This document shows positions 9,109 to 18,942 of a DNA stretch of 64,000 nt, piece after piece. Position 1 is the first letter of the stretch. Every line of letters starts with the position of its first letter. Source of the stretch: an uncultured Alteromonadaceae bacterium (GTDB lineage Bacteria; Pseudomonadota; Gammaproteobacteria; Enterobacterales; Alteromonadaceae); assembly GCA_947501935.1 (NCBI GenBank), contig CANMXU010000024.1, forward strand, positions 1 to 64,000, read 5' to 3'. A program made the translations under genes and the position numbers. The notes below the pieces were generated by a model. The model saw only the letters and a program-made list of their open reading frames with translations. It searched no databases and was not told where the DNA came from.

Positions 9109-10413
9109 TTACATTTTATTGAGTACATCTTCTAGTGAATCAGCGCGGCGAATACAGTTAATCTGTAAGTTGTCATTATCACCAGACACCGCATAAACGC
9201 CAATACGAGGCAAGCTATTATAGTCAAAGTGATTACTGAAATAATATCCGCCGGTGTCATGCACCATTACATAGTCGTTCACGGTTAGTTTAGGTAGCGG
9301 CTTTTCAACGCAAATTAAATCACCAGCAAAACAGCAGGGGCCTGCAACATCGGTTACAACAACAGCTGAATTTTCAGCGGTTCTTTGAACGCCACTGCAG
9401 GTAAACCCTGTTACTCGTAATGGCCACGACTTAGGTAAGAAGGCAGTTCTTGTCATAATTTGTGCGCCGGCATGGGTGGTGGCAATATGGCGGCCACCTG
9501 AGTTTTTGGTATATTCTACTCGGGTAATTATTACGCCATTTTTAGCGGCAATCGCACGGCCAAACTCAGTTTTAACTTGGTACTTACCACTAAATAATAA
9601 CGGCACTGCACTTTTTAATACTTCGGCATATTCTTGAAAGCTTGGGGTAACATCTTCAGAGCTAAAATTCACCGGCAAGCCGCCACCTATATCTAAACGA
9701 GTAACTTGTTGAGTGCCGACAGTGGTATTTATTTCTTCGGCAAGTTCGGTGATAACCTTAATACCTTCGGCCATTAAAGATAACGCACAACCTTGCGAGC
9801 CAGAATGGGTATGAATGCTTTTCAGCCACGGGCGTTCTTGATAAATATTAATTAAAGCTTGGCGATTATTTTCATCGGCTAAAGCATAACCAAATTTTGA
9901 AGTTGCCGTTGCCGTGCTGGTTGAGCTGATATTACCGCCGCCTATTTGCGGGTTAACTCGAAAACCGATAATAGATTGAGTATTAGGATATTCCAACATC
10001 AGTTGGTCGATACGGGCAAGCTCTTGCAAATTATCAATATTAATAGCGATATTGTTTTTAATACAAGTACGTAAATCACCAAGGGTTTTTGCCGGAGAGT
10101 CAAAAATAATTTCATTGGTAGTAAAACCTGCGGCTAAGGCTATTTTTAATTCACCTGGGCTTGCCACTTCAGCGCCCATGCCGTATTCACGTAAGGCTTT
10201 TAATACTTCAACAAGAGCATTGGCTTTAACGGCAAAGGTATGTTGGAAATTTTCAGGGAAAGCCTGATAGGCATCAGTTACGGTTTTTTTTAGGCCGTCA
10301 AAGTCCATAATACCTACCGCTGTTAAATTTTCTGTCAGGATATTTTCGTTAATTGCGCGGTGAATTATCTGTTGTTTTCTCTTCATATTGGTATTTTTAA
10401 AACTCTTATGCAC
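9109..10413 (-). CDS. PLP-dependent fold-III decarboxylase (diaminopimelate/ornithine decarboxylase-like)
   Basis: 434 residues from a GTG at 10413; an ATG ten codons in (10386) is an equally possible start. The alanine-racemase-fold PLP barrel is clear: FAVKAN with the PLP lysine K63, HTHSGSQG and GGGLPVNF for phosphate and ring contacts, and in the C-terminal beta domain PCCFAGD, with the Cys and Asp of the active site, and the end VHDTGGYYFSNHFDYNSLPR. The substrate is unclear: it is not a close-looking LysA, SpeA or SpeC, and no lysine genes are nearby. Clustering with gltS and a LysR gene suggests a glutamate-related or other amino acid. Confidence 0.8.
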   Translation of the reverse strand: MHKSFKNTNMKRKQQIIHRAINENILTENLTAVGIMDFDGLKKTVTDAYQAFPENFQHTFAVKANALVEVLKALREYGMGAEVASPGELKIALAAGFTTNEIIFDSPAKTLGDLRTCIKNNIAINIDNLQELARIDQLMLEYPNTQSIIGFRVNPQIGGGNISSTSTATATSKFGYALADENNRQALINIYQERPWLKSIHTHSGSQGCALSLMAEGIKVITELAEEINTTVGTQQVTRLDIGGGLPVNFSSEDVTPSFQEYAEVLKSAVPLLFSGKYQVKTEFGRAIAAKNGVIITRVEYTKNSGGRHIATTHAGAQIMTRTAFLPKSWPLRVTGFTCSGVQRTAENSAVVVTDVAGPCCFAGDLICVEKPLPKLTVNDYVMVHDTGGYYFSNHFDYNSLPRIGVYAVSGDNDNLQINCIRRADSLEDVLNKM

Positions 10414-10765
10414 TCGCTAGGCATGACAAGAACAGTCTAGCTTACTGATTCAATACCCCTAAGATAAAATACCCGGCCGATATCCGATATTAGTATAACT
10501 TGGGTGCAATATAACCTGTGGTTATGCCGCTGCTGCCAGTTGTATTGTCGATAAGCTATATTTCAATTAAATTATCAATTAGTTCAGTGACTAACGCATT
10601 ATTTTATTCGTCAGGCTAAAGCCTACAACATAGGGTTATACCTTAACAAAGCAAAAGAAATAGCCTGTTATAGCCGTTGCTATATATGATTTTTGTTAAC
10701 AGCAATACGCCCGCTATTTTAGCTTAAGCAAATAGTGGAAAATTATAAACGTTAAGGTAATCATT
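10414..10765. promoter_or_regulatory. Divergent promoter region of the decarboxylase and NAD-GDH genes
   Basis: A 352-base gap between divergent starts, A+T-rich, with no ORF that has a ribosome site. The TTAAGGTAA ribosome site at 10752-10760 precedes the GTG of the dehydrogenase. I could not define promoters with confidence. Confidence 0.4.
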
Positions 10766-13700
10766 GTGACTTCTGCTAGCGCTACACAACTTATTAGTTA
10801 TATAAAAGACCAATACCAAGAAGCTGATATTGAAGATTTTTTAGCTTTTTCAGCTCAACTTTTTGAAATTTCATTTACCGATGAACAGCAAGTATCAACG
10901 TTAATTACAAATTATCAAATTGCCAAATCATTATGGTTATTTGTTAATACTAAAAGCCAAAGTGTCCACCAAGTCGCCATACACAAAAGCAGCTGTGGTA
11001 GTGGATCTGCGGTTTATGTTGCCAGCGAAGATAAGCCATTTATTGTTGACTCAATTTCAGCTTTAGTGGCTGAACTAGGTTATCGAATTAAATTTATCCA
11101 CCATCCACGTATTAAGCATGAACTAGGCTATAAAGCTGCGCTTTACCTTGAGCTGGCAACGAGCTTAGATAAAAGTGCCAGTGAGCTTTTATCAGAGAAA
11201 ATAACCGCGCTGCTTATTGATATTGAAAAAGTTACCTCTGATTGGCAAGCAATGACTAAGCAAACTAAGCAAGTGCTGAATTATCATTTTAATGCCAGTG
11301 ACGTTGGCGATATCAGTGATTTTTTTCACTGGCTAAGAGAAGGTAATTTCATCTTTTTAGGTTACTCGGCGTTAGCTATTAGTGAGCAATTTAAAATAAC
11401 TGAACCAGCAGCCTTGGGCTTATGTAAACACCAAGAAAGTTCAGCGAAAGCTAATGTACTTGGCTCGTCTGCAACTTTCTGTGCAAACTCAATTGCAGAC
11501 CAGCTTGAGCTAAGCTCGTTTATTAACTCTTCATCGTCACTGCTTATTTCAAAGTCTGCAGAAAAAGCTAATATTCACCGCCATGAATATTATGATCAAA
11601 TTACCGTAAAACAATACAGCTCTGCGGGCGAAGTGATCGCCTTACATTGTTTTATCGGCTTGTTTAGCCAGCGTGCCTTAAGCTTAACACCGGCAAAAAT
11701 ACCCTATATTAAAGTGAAATTAGCTAAGGTTTTACAGCAACTATCATTACCTGCTGAAAGTCACTATTTTCGAAAATTTAGTCACATCCTTGAAGATCTA
11801 CCTAAACGGGAAATATTTGAAAGCAGTGTTTCCCAGCTTTATCAGCTAGTAAGTGGTATTTACGCGCTAAACGCGCAAAACCAAAGTGGTACTTTTATTC
11901 GAGAAAATAGCCACAACCAGCAAGTATCGGTTTTAGTTTATGTTGCAAAAGATGCTTTTTGCACTGATTTACGTGACGATATTGAAGCCTTGTTATGCCA
12001 AGCGTATTGTGGCGAAATACTGTCGCGTACTTCACTATTAAATCAACACAGCTTGGCGCAGTGGCATTTTATTGTTGCTAAAGGGCAGCAAGTTACTGAA
12101 GTTATGCCAGTAGATGAACTCGTAAGTAAAATAGCCGTAAAAACCAAAAGCTGGCATGAAGCGTTAACCGCATTATTGTTTGAGCGTTTTGCCGATCAAC
12201 AAGCCATTAGCCTAGCTAAGCAATATGGTAAAAACTTTTCAAAAAGTTACCGTGAGCAATTCTCTGCTTTAGCGGCAATAACTGACATTGAATATTGTGA
12301 AAAGCTAACCTCACAAAATCCGTATCAATTTCATTTATCAAAACTTACTAATGCTAAGCCTAATATGGTGAAACTTAATATTTATTCACTGCAGCAAAAA
12401 GTGGCTTTGAGTGAGTCTATTCCTATTTTGGAAAATTTAGGTTTTCGCCCGTTAGATGAATTTAGTTTTGCCAAACTTGCCTGTAATAGCGCGGGCTTAA
12501 GTGCTGACCTTTACAGCTATACCTTAGAGTATCCTTCTAAGTTAACTGCCGATATAAATAAGGTAAAAACTGATGTTGAAGCCGGATTAGCACAAATTTG
12601 GGCGGGTAATATTGAAAACGACGGTTATAACAAGTTGTTATTATCGGCGGGTTTAACAGTTAGACAAATTGTTATTATTCGCTCGTATGGCAAATATTTA
12701 CGCCAACTAGGTTTAGGATATAGCGATGAGTATTTTCAACAAGCTTTAGTGCAACACCCTAAGATGGTTAATGCTTTAGTTGCCTTGTTTGAGTCGCGCT
12801 TTGCTTTATCAGGCGCGAGCATTAGTGAGAGAACCGCGTTAACTGAAAAGCTTACTGCTGAGTTATTAGTAAGCCTAAATAACGTTGAAAAAATTGACCA
12901 CGACCGCATATTACGCAACTTTATCGCAGCAATATGTGCAACGGTGCGCACTAACTTTTATCAAAAAAATACGGCCGGTGAGCAAAAAAATTACTGCTCT
13001 TTTAAAATTCGCAGTGGTGAAATTGCCGATGCGCCAGAGCCTAAACCTTATGTAGAAACTTTTATTTATTCGCCCAAAGTAGAAGGTGTTCATTTACGTT
13101 TTGGCCCCGTTTCACGTGGCGGCCTGCGTTGGTCTGATCGCCAAGAAGACTTTCGCACTGAAGTTTTAGGTCTGGTTAAAGCCCAGCAAGTAAAAAATGT
13201 GGTAATCGTACCGCAAGGGGCGAAGGGCGCTTTTGTGCCAAAACAATTACCAAGCGCGTTATTAGGCAATCCATCACGTGCCACTATCACAGCAGAGGCG
13301 ATTGCTTGTTATAAAACTTTTATTTCAGGCTTATTAGACTTAACCGATAACAATACCGCTAATGGCATAGTTAAACCGAATGATGTGGTGTGTTTTGATG
13401 GCGACGATACCTACCTTGTAGTAGCTGCTGATAAAGGTACGGCGACCTTTTCTGATATCGCTAATCAATTAGCTATCGATCATGGTTTTTGGTTAGGCGA
13501 TGCTTTTGCCTCAGGTGGCAGTGTTGGCTACGACCATAAGAAAATGGGCATTACTGCCAAAGGTGCATGGGTATCGGTGCAGCGTCACTTTAATGAAATG
13601 AATATTGACGTGCAATCAGATGCGATAAAAGTTGCTGGTATTGGCGATATGTCGGGAGATGTTTTTGGCAATGGTATGTTGTTATCAAAAAGTATTGAAT

Positions 13701-15511
13701 TGGTGGCCGCTTTTGATCATCGAGATATATTTATTGACCCAACCCCAAATGCAGCCAGCAGTTTTAGTGAGCGCCAACGTTTATTTTGCTTAGCTCGCTC
13801 TTCATGGCAAGACTATAACCCTAAGCTTATTTCTGCTGGTGGCGGCGTATTTAGCCGTAGCTTGAAATATATTCCATTATCACAGCCGATAAAAACCTTG
13901 TTGGCTATTGATGACGCGATTACGCAGTTAAGCCCAGATGAACTTATTCGCTATATTTTAACCGCACAGCTCGACTTATTATGGTTTGGCGGCATTGGTA
14001 CCTATGTAAAAGCCAGCAGTGAAGCGCATATTGATATTGGCGATAAAGCCAATGACCGGCTGCGCATTAATGGTAATGAGCTTAAATGTAAAGTGATTGG
14101 CGAGGGCGGAAACTTAGGATGTAGTCAGTTAGCGCGGATAGAGTTTGCTAAAAATGGCGGTCGCATTAATACCGACGCGGTCGATAATTCTGCTGGCGTA
14201 AATTGTTCAGACAACGAAGTAAATATTAAAATTTTACTTAATATTTTGGTTACGCAGGGCAAGCTATCAAACAGTGAACGAGAACAGTTATTAGAGCAGA
14301 TGACTGATGAAGTTGCGCACATGGTGTTGAAAAATAATTATTTTCAAGCGCAAGCGTTAAGTTTAGATGAAGCGAATAGTTATTCTCATTTTGACAGTTT
14401 CACCCGCTTAACCCATTACTTGGTCAATAGTGCGCAGTTAAATCGCAGTTTAGAATTTTTACCCGATGACGAAGAGCTACAAAGTCGAAGTGGTCAAGGG
14501 TTAACTCGGCCAGAATTAGCGGTATTAATGGCCTATTCAAAAATGGATGTTCACGATGCACTGCTTAAGCAAAAAACACTATTAGCCGACAGCTACTTTC
14601 AACGCTATTTACTGGCCGCTTTTCCGAAAACCTTGGTCGAGCGCTACAATGAAAATATTTTACAACACCCGTTAGCACAGCCCATTATTGCCACCATGGT
14701 TGCCAATGAAATATTTAACCGTGGCGGTATTCACGCGGTACGTGAACAAACCGGCGCTAGCATAGCCGAAATTGTTAAAGCCTTTATGATCGCGAAAGAG
14801 ATCTTTAATCTTGACGCTATCTGGCAACAAATAGAACAACTTGAAGGTGAAGTCTCGGCGCAAGTGCAAATAAAAATGATGATAGAAGTGCAACGTTTTT
14901 ATCGGCTAATGGCTATATGGTTTATTAATCATGCTGACGCGGATGCCAGTATTGAGGAGGTCGTGGCAAATTATCGCCCAGGCATTAAGCAACTACAAAG
15001 CTTAAATAGTGATGAAATCACGCTACCGTTTAGCCCTATTGACCCTGCGCTTTATCAATTAAGTGATCACAGTAACGGCAAAGCCTTGGTTGATGATATT
15101 CATCAATTAAAAATTTCGAGTGTCGTTTTTTGCGATATTGTTAAAACGGCGGGGCAACTACATTTATCAGTTGAACAGGTATTGGGCTGTTTTTGTCAGC
15201 TCAGCTCATTAATGGACTTATCGTGGTTTATTGAACAAACCGAAAAAGCGCCGGCGAGCGATCACTGGTCAAGGTTGGCTCGCTTTTCATTATTGCTGGA
15301 ATTATTAGAACGTCGTGAAAAATTGGTGGTTAATATAATTAAATCACGAATAAAACAACAACCTGAGCAAAGTATTTCTAATTGGGCTAAAAGTAAAAAC
15401 TCTGAACTACAACGTATTGCGCGGGTAATTGATGATTTAAAAAATGCTGGTGATATTAGTTTAGATAAGCTGTTTTTTGCCAATAGACAAATAGGCTTGT
15501 TACTGAGTTAA
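10766..15511 (+). CDS. NAD-specific glutamate dehydrogenase, large (about 180 kDa) type
   Basis: 1581 residues, the size of the large NAD-GDH class (known as gdhB or gdhZ). It opens with a GTG at 10766 behind TTAAGGTAA. The N-terminal ~650 residues are the regulatory ACT-like part; the catalytic core begins with HLRFGPVSRGGLRWSDRQED, followed by the lysine-containing VPQGAKGAFVPK at about 814-826, DGDDTYLVVAADKGTATFSD, and the NAD-binding GIGDMSGDVFGNG at about 955-968. The C-terminal helical tail is complete. It deaminates glutamate to 2-oxoglutarate with NAD, a catabolic step. A gltS gene lies about 2 kb away on the other strand, so the region as a whole favours glutamate use as a carbon source. 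Confidence 0.96.
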   Translation: MTSASATQLISYIKDQYQEADIEDFLAFSAQLFEISFTDEQQVSTLITNYQIAKSLWLFVNTKSQSVHQVAIHKSSCGSGSAVYVASEDKPFIVDSISALVAELGYRIKFIHHPRIKHELGYKAALYLELATSLDKSASELLSEKITALLIDIEKVTSDWQAMTKQTKQVLNYHFNASDVGDISDFFHWLREGNFIFLGYSALAISEQFKITEPAALGLCKHQESSAKANVLGSSATFCANSIADQLELSSFINSSSSLLISKSAEKANIHRHEYYDQITVKQYSSAGEVIALHCFIGLFSQRALSLTPAKIPYIKVKLAKVLQQLSLPAESHYFRKFSHILEDLPKREIFESSVSQLYQLVSGIYALNAQNQSGTFIRENSHNQQVSVLVYVAKDAFCTDLRDDIEALLCQAYCGEILSRTSLLNQHSLAQWHFIVAKGQQVTEVMPVDELVSKIAVKTKSWHEALTALLFERFADQQAISLAKQYGKNFSKSYREQFSALAAITDIEYCEKLTSQNPYQFHLSKLTNAKPNMVKLNIYSLQQKVALSESIPILENLGFRPLDEFSFAKLACNSAGLSADLYSYTLEYPSKLTADINKVKTDVEAGLAQIWAGNIENDGYNKLLLSAGLTVRQIVIIRSYGKYLRQLGLGYSDEYFQQALVQHPKMVNALVALFESRFALSGASISERTALTEKLTAELLVSLNNVEKIDHDRILRNFIAAICATVRTNFYQKNTAGEQKNYCSFKIRSGEIADAPEPKPYVETFIYSPKVEGVHLRFGPVSRGGLRWSDRQEDFRTEVLGLVKAQQVKNVVIVPQGAKGAFVPKQLPSALLGNPSRATITAEAIACYKTFISGLLDLTDNNTANGIVKPNDVVCFDGDDTYLVVAADKGTATFSDIANQLAIDHGFWLGDAFASGGSVGYDHKKMGITAKGAWVSVQRHFNEMNIDVQSDAIKVAGIGDMSGDVFGNGMLLSKSIELVAAFDHRDIFIDPTPNAASSFSERQRLFCLARSSWQDYNPKLISAGGGVFSRSLKYIPLSQPIKTLLAIDDAITQLSPDELIRYILTAQLDLLWFGGIGTYVKASSEAHIDIGDKANDRLRINGNELKCKVIGEGGNLGCSQLARIEFAKNGGRINTDAVDNSAGVNCSDNEVNIKILLNILVTQGKLSNSEREQLLEQMTDEVAHMVLKNNYFQAQALSLDEANSYSHFDSFTRLTHYLVNSAQLNRSLEFLPDDEELQSRSGQGLTRPELAVLMAYSKMDVHDALLKQKTLLADSYFQRYLLAAFPKTLVERYNENILQHPLAQPIIATMVANEIFNRGGIHAVREQTGASIAEIVKAFMIAKEIFNLDAIWQQIEQLEGEVSAQVQIKMMIEVQRFYRLMAIWFINHADADASIEEVVANYRPGIKQLQSLNSDEITLPFSPIDPALYQLSDHSNGKALVDDIHQLKISSVVFCDIVKTAGQLHLSVEQVLGCFCQLSSLMDLSWFIEQTEKAPASDHWSRLARFSLLLELLERREKLVVNIIKSRIKQQPEQSISNWAKSKNSELQRIARVIDDLKNAGDISLDKLFFANRQIGLLLS

Positions 15512-15621
15512 AGTCAGAAATACTCGTCAGTGTGTTATTAAAGTGTAGGTTAAAAAGTAAATCTATTAGCCGTTATTATTTAGCCGACAATACTGTGTGT
15601 TTTTCAATTTTATGACAATTT

Positions 15622-15645
15622 AAGGAGCCGTTTAGGCTCCTTTTG
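15622..15645 (+). terminator. Rho-independent terminator after NAD-GDH
   Basis: Stem AAGGAGCC/GGCTCCTT with the 5-base loop GTTTA, followed by TTTTG. It lies 110 bases after the dehydrogenase stop. The remaining gap to the TonB receptor (15646-15910) shows no gene. Confidence 0.8.
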
Positions 15646-15910
15646 TTTATATACTTGCCTAGTTTTAGCTACTTCAATTAATCCTTTTTATTAAATATTT
15701 ACCTTGTTGTTTTTCATGCCTTACACTTTGAAAGTGTTTAATTTATTAGTTATCAGTTGGCTAGTAAAATTTCAAGCCATAACCTAAGGTTATAGTGTGG
15801 TAATAAAGCGTCAATTGTCGAAAGGGATTTTTTGGTTCAATGTTAATGACAGATAAATGAACAGGTAAACAATATACCTGACTAAATACAAACAAGTGGG
15901 AATTACAACG

Positions 15911-18778
15911 ATGACAACCATAAATTCAAAATCTAGCCGTAAGTACAAATTAACACATCTTAGTTTGTGTGTGCTTACCGCACTAACAGCTCAGCTAGCC
16001 CAAGCTGAAGAAGCAAAAGCTGCTAGCGAAGAAGAAGTTGAACGAATTTCTATTATTGGTAGTAACATTAAACGTGCAACAGATATTAGCACGCTACCGG
16101 TAACTGCTATGACGGCAGCTGATATTGAAAATACTGCAGCAATGACGGGTGACGAATTACTCCGCTCTATTCCGCAAATGGGCTCGGTTAATTTTGGTGA
16201 AACTACCGGCTCTTCAAATGTGAATGATGCTCGTGGTGATGTGGGGTCGTTTAACTTACGTGGCTTAGGTGCTGGTAATACTTTAGTACTGCTTAACGGT
16301 CGTCGTATGGTAAACCATCCGGGTACCCAATCTAAAGCAGGAGCCAATAAAGTTCCGGTTAATACTGTTAACTCGAATACACTACCTGTTTCTGGTTTAC
16401 GCTCTTTAGAAGTCCTTCGTGATGGCGCTGCTGCTATTTATGGTTCTGATGCCGTTGCCGGCGTAGTTAATTATGCACTTGACAGTGAATATGTAGGTAG
16501 CAAGGTTAGTCTTAGGTACGGTCAATCTGAAGGTACGCCACTAAATGAAACAACCTTTAGTTACTTAGGTGGTGTCGAGCTTAATGAAGGCCGTTCCAAC
16601 CTTGTTGGCTCGGTAACTATTTATAACCGCAACGGTATGATGGCAACAGAGCGTCCTTATGCGGCAAGTCATGATAGACGTGAATATCCCGGCTTACCTG
16701 AAGAGTTTATTGGTGATACTCAATTAGATAACCGAAGCTTAGATACACCTTGGGGTGAATTTAGCAGCTCTACTCATGGTACATTTCATTTACAACCAGA
16801 AACGCTATCGGGCTGTGTAGATTCAGCGCTTAATGTTGAAGGTGTTTGTGTTGATGAAGGCAGCACAGGTCGTGATATTCGCTTTGACCGTGGTACTACA
16901 CGTCCACTCTCTTCAGATGCCGAAAGAATTAACTTTTATACTCACTTTACTCATGAAGTTAATGATGATATTGAGTTTTTTGCTGAAGGTATATATTACC
17001 AAGCTGAACTTACTAATCAATCAGAGCAAAACCATAATGGTAGTAAACATCGCTTTAATATTGCAGCCGATGCTTTTTACAACCCCTTTGGCGAAGAAGT
17101 ACTTTTACGTAGATTTCGTCCTACTGATATTGGCCCAAGAACGGTGACTGTGGAAGATACCAGTTTTCGAGTGCTAGCTGGTTTTAAAGGCTATATGGGC
17201 GATTGGGATTGGGAAAGCGCCGTATTTTATAGTGAAGCTGAAACGAATGACCAAAGTACCCGTATTGATGTAAATGCCTTTGAAAAAGCGGTCAATAGTA
17301 CCGATGAAAGCACCGCTTATAATGTATTTGGTGGTGGCGATATTAATAACCCAAATACTATTGGTGATAGACCATTAGTGGCAACATCAATTAGCGACCA
17401 ATTCTTAATTCAAGCACACACTGACTCAGAAACTAGCTTGGCGTCAATTGACTTTAAAGCCAGTAATAGCGAGATTTTCTCTATGCCCGCTGGTGATGCA
17501 GGGATTGCTTTAGGTGTTGAGTTTCGCCGAGAAGATTATCTGAGTGACCGCTCTAAGTATGTAGATGGTAGCTTGCCTTTTATTGATTATGCCGGTGAAG
17601 TTAATGAGAGTTCACTATTTGGTAGTAGTGCTACAACAGACGCTAGTGCTAGTCGTAATGTTACTTCAGCATTTGCAGAGCTTATATTACCGTTAATTGA
17701 TAGTGGCGATCAGTATGCCGAAATTCAATTGGCAGCACGCTACGAAAATTTCTCAGATGCGGGCGATGCCTTAAAACCTAAAGTCGCTTTATTTTACAAA
17801 CCTACCGAGTGGTTAAGCTTAAGAGCATCGTATGCAGGTGGCTTTAAAGTACCAGGCCTACAACAAAGCACTGAAGAAGCGAGTATGCCGCGTCGTAGCT
17901 CTAAGTATGACCCAGTGACAGATTCAACCTATGCTGTAATTGATAATCGTCAAGGTAACTCAAACCTTAAGCCTGAAGAAAGTGTTAATACCTCTTTTGG
18001 ACTTATTTTAGAGCCGATTGAAAATTTAACATTTACTGTAGATTATTGGAACATTGATCAAGAGAACCTTGTTTTCCTTGCCCCTTACGAAACGGTTTTA
18101 GCGCACGATTATGTTTTACGTCAAGATGGTGGTGCTGGTAATCCTAATGTTATTCGTGATGATGAGTTAGTGGCTAGCCAAGTTAATAACCAATACATCA
18201 ATGCGTCAAGTCAAGAATTGACCGGAGTTGATTTTGGCATAGTGTATGACTTTGAAACAAACATAGGTGATTTTCAATTTAACGTTAATGCCGCACATTT
18301 AACTAAATATGAAACATCTGTTGATAGCCTATCTGCTGTAGTACTTGAAGCGCAGCAAGATTTAGTTAAATACCCCAACCTTGCAGATGTAAGTGTTGCT
18401 GGTGTTGGTGATCTAATTCAACAAGACGGTAGCCCGGAATGGCGAGCTAAGTCTTCACTTAACTGGCGACTTAAGCAATGGGGCGCAGGTGTAAGTTTAG
18501 ATTATGTTAGTGAGTTTATTGATACATCTACCAATGCAACCGTTGATGGTGAAAAAATATATTTACCTATAGACAGTATGACCACGGTAAATGCTTATGT
18601 GTCATATAAGGTTGATGATAGCAGCAGTGCTTTAGACAACACCTACGTACGATTAGGTGTTCGTAACCTTGCTGATGAAGAGCCACCATTAGCTGATAAC
18701 TTTTGGCATGGTTACTCTGGTGACTACCATTCAAACCGAGGTCGTTACTTCTACCTAAACCTTAGTAAAACCTTTTAA
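15911..18778 (+). CDS. TonB-dependent outer-membrane receptor
   Basis: 955 residues from the ATG at 15911, chosen over an upstream GTG (15896) because GGGA sits at the right distance. The signal peptide ends near AQA-EEA (about residue 33). The plug domain follows (ERISIIGSNIKRATDISTLP, LRDGAAAIYGSDAVAGVVNY), then a long beta-barrel ending in the aromatic residue of YLNLSKTF. The extended-type plug with the AAAIYGSDAVAG signature is common in Alteromonadales receptors. It is followed by two exported lipoproteins, an M14 peptidase and a D-aminoacylase-like amidohydrolase, so the ligand may be a peptide or acylated amino acid rather than iron or a sugar (inference). Confidence 0.93.
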   Translation: MTTINSKSSRKYKLTHLSLCVLTALTAQLAQAEEAKAASEEEVERISIIGSNIKRATDISTLPVTAMTAADIENTAAMTGDELLRSIPQMGSVNFGETTGSSNVNDARGDVGSFNLRGLGAGNTLVLLNGRRMVNHPGTQSKAGANKVPVNTVNSNTLPVSGLRSLEVLRDGAAAIYGSDAVAGVVNYALDSEYVGSKVSLRYGQSEGTPLNETTFSYLGGVELNEGRSNLVGSVTIYNRNGMMATERPYAASHDRREYPGLPEEFIGDTQLDNRSLDTPWGEFSSSTHGTFHLQPETLSGCVDSALNVEGVCVDEGSTGRDIRFDRGTTRPLSSDAERINFYTHFTHEVNDDIEFFAEGIYYQAELTNQSEQNHNGSKHRFNIAADAFYNPFGEEVLLRRFRPTDIGPRTVTVEDTSFRVLAGFKGYMGDWDWESAVFYSEAETNDQSTRIDVNAFEKAVNSTDESTAYNVFGGGDINNPNTIGDRPLVATSISDQFLIQAHTDSETSLASIDFKASNSEIFSMPAGDAGIALGVEFRREDYLSDRSKYVDGSLPFIDYAGEVNESSLFGSSATTDASASRNVTSAFAELILPLIDSGDQYAEIQLAARYENFSDAGDALKPKVALFYKPTEWLSLRASYAGGFKVPGLQQSTEEASMPRRSSKYDPVTDSTYAVIDNRQGNSNLKPEESVNTSFGLILEPIENLTFTVDYWNIDQENLVFLAPYETVLAHDYVLRQDGGAGNPNVIRDDELVASQVNNQYINASSQELTGVDFGIVYDFETNIGDFQFNVNAAHLTKYETSVDSLSAVVLEAQQDLVKYPNLADVSVAGVGDLIQQDGSPEWRAKSSLNWRLKQWGAGVSLDYVSEFIDTSTNATVDGEKIYLPIDSMTTVNAYVSYKVDDSSSALDNTYVRLGVRNLADEEPPLADNFWHGYSGDYHSNRGRYFYLNLSKTF

Positions 18779-18828
18779 TCACTTCACTTGATAAAAGTGA
18801 GATAACAAATTAAATGCTCGGGGATGAA

Positions 18829-18865
18829 GGTGGCTTAGCAAAACAAGCCACCTGATTTCTTTCTC
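18829..18865 (+). terminator. Probable terminator after the TonB receptor
   Basis: Stem GGTGGCTT/AAGCCACC (18829-18836 with 18845-18852), loop of eight bases, followed by a T/C-rich run. It may be partial, since two functionally linked genes follow on the same strand. Confidence 0.55.
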
Positions 18866-18942
18866 TCTTCTCTAACATTTATTTTTACTGATGTTCCTCT
18901 TTCTTGACGTTCCTTTGGATGATATTAATAGCGATTAAAACT

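Noticed and set aside
16833-17147. 104-codon frame inside the first TonB receptor gene
   Set aside because: Same-strand shadow in another frame; the receptor's own sequence is continuous and typical over this stretch.
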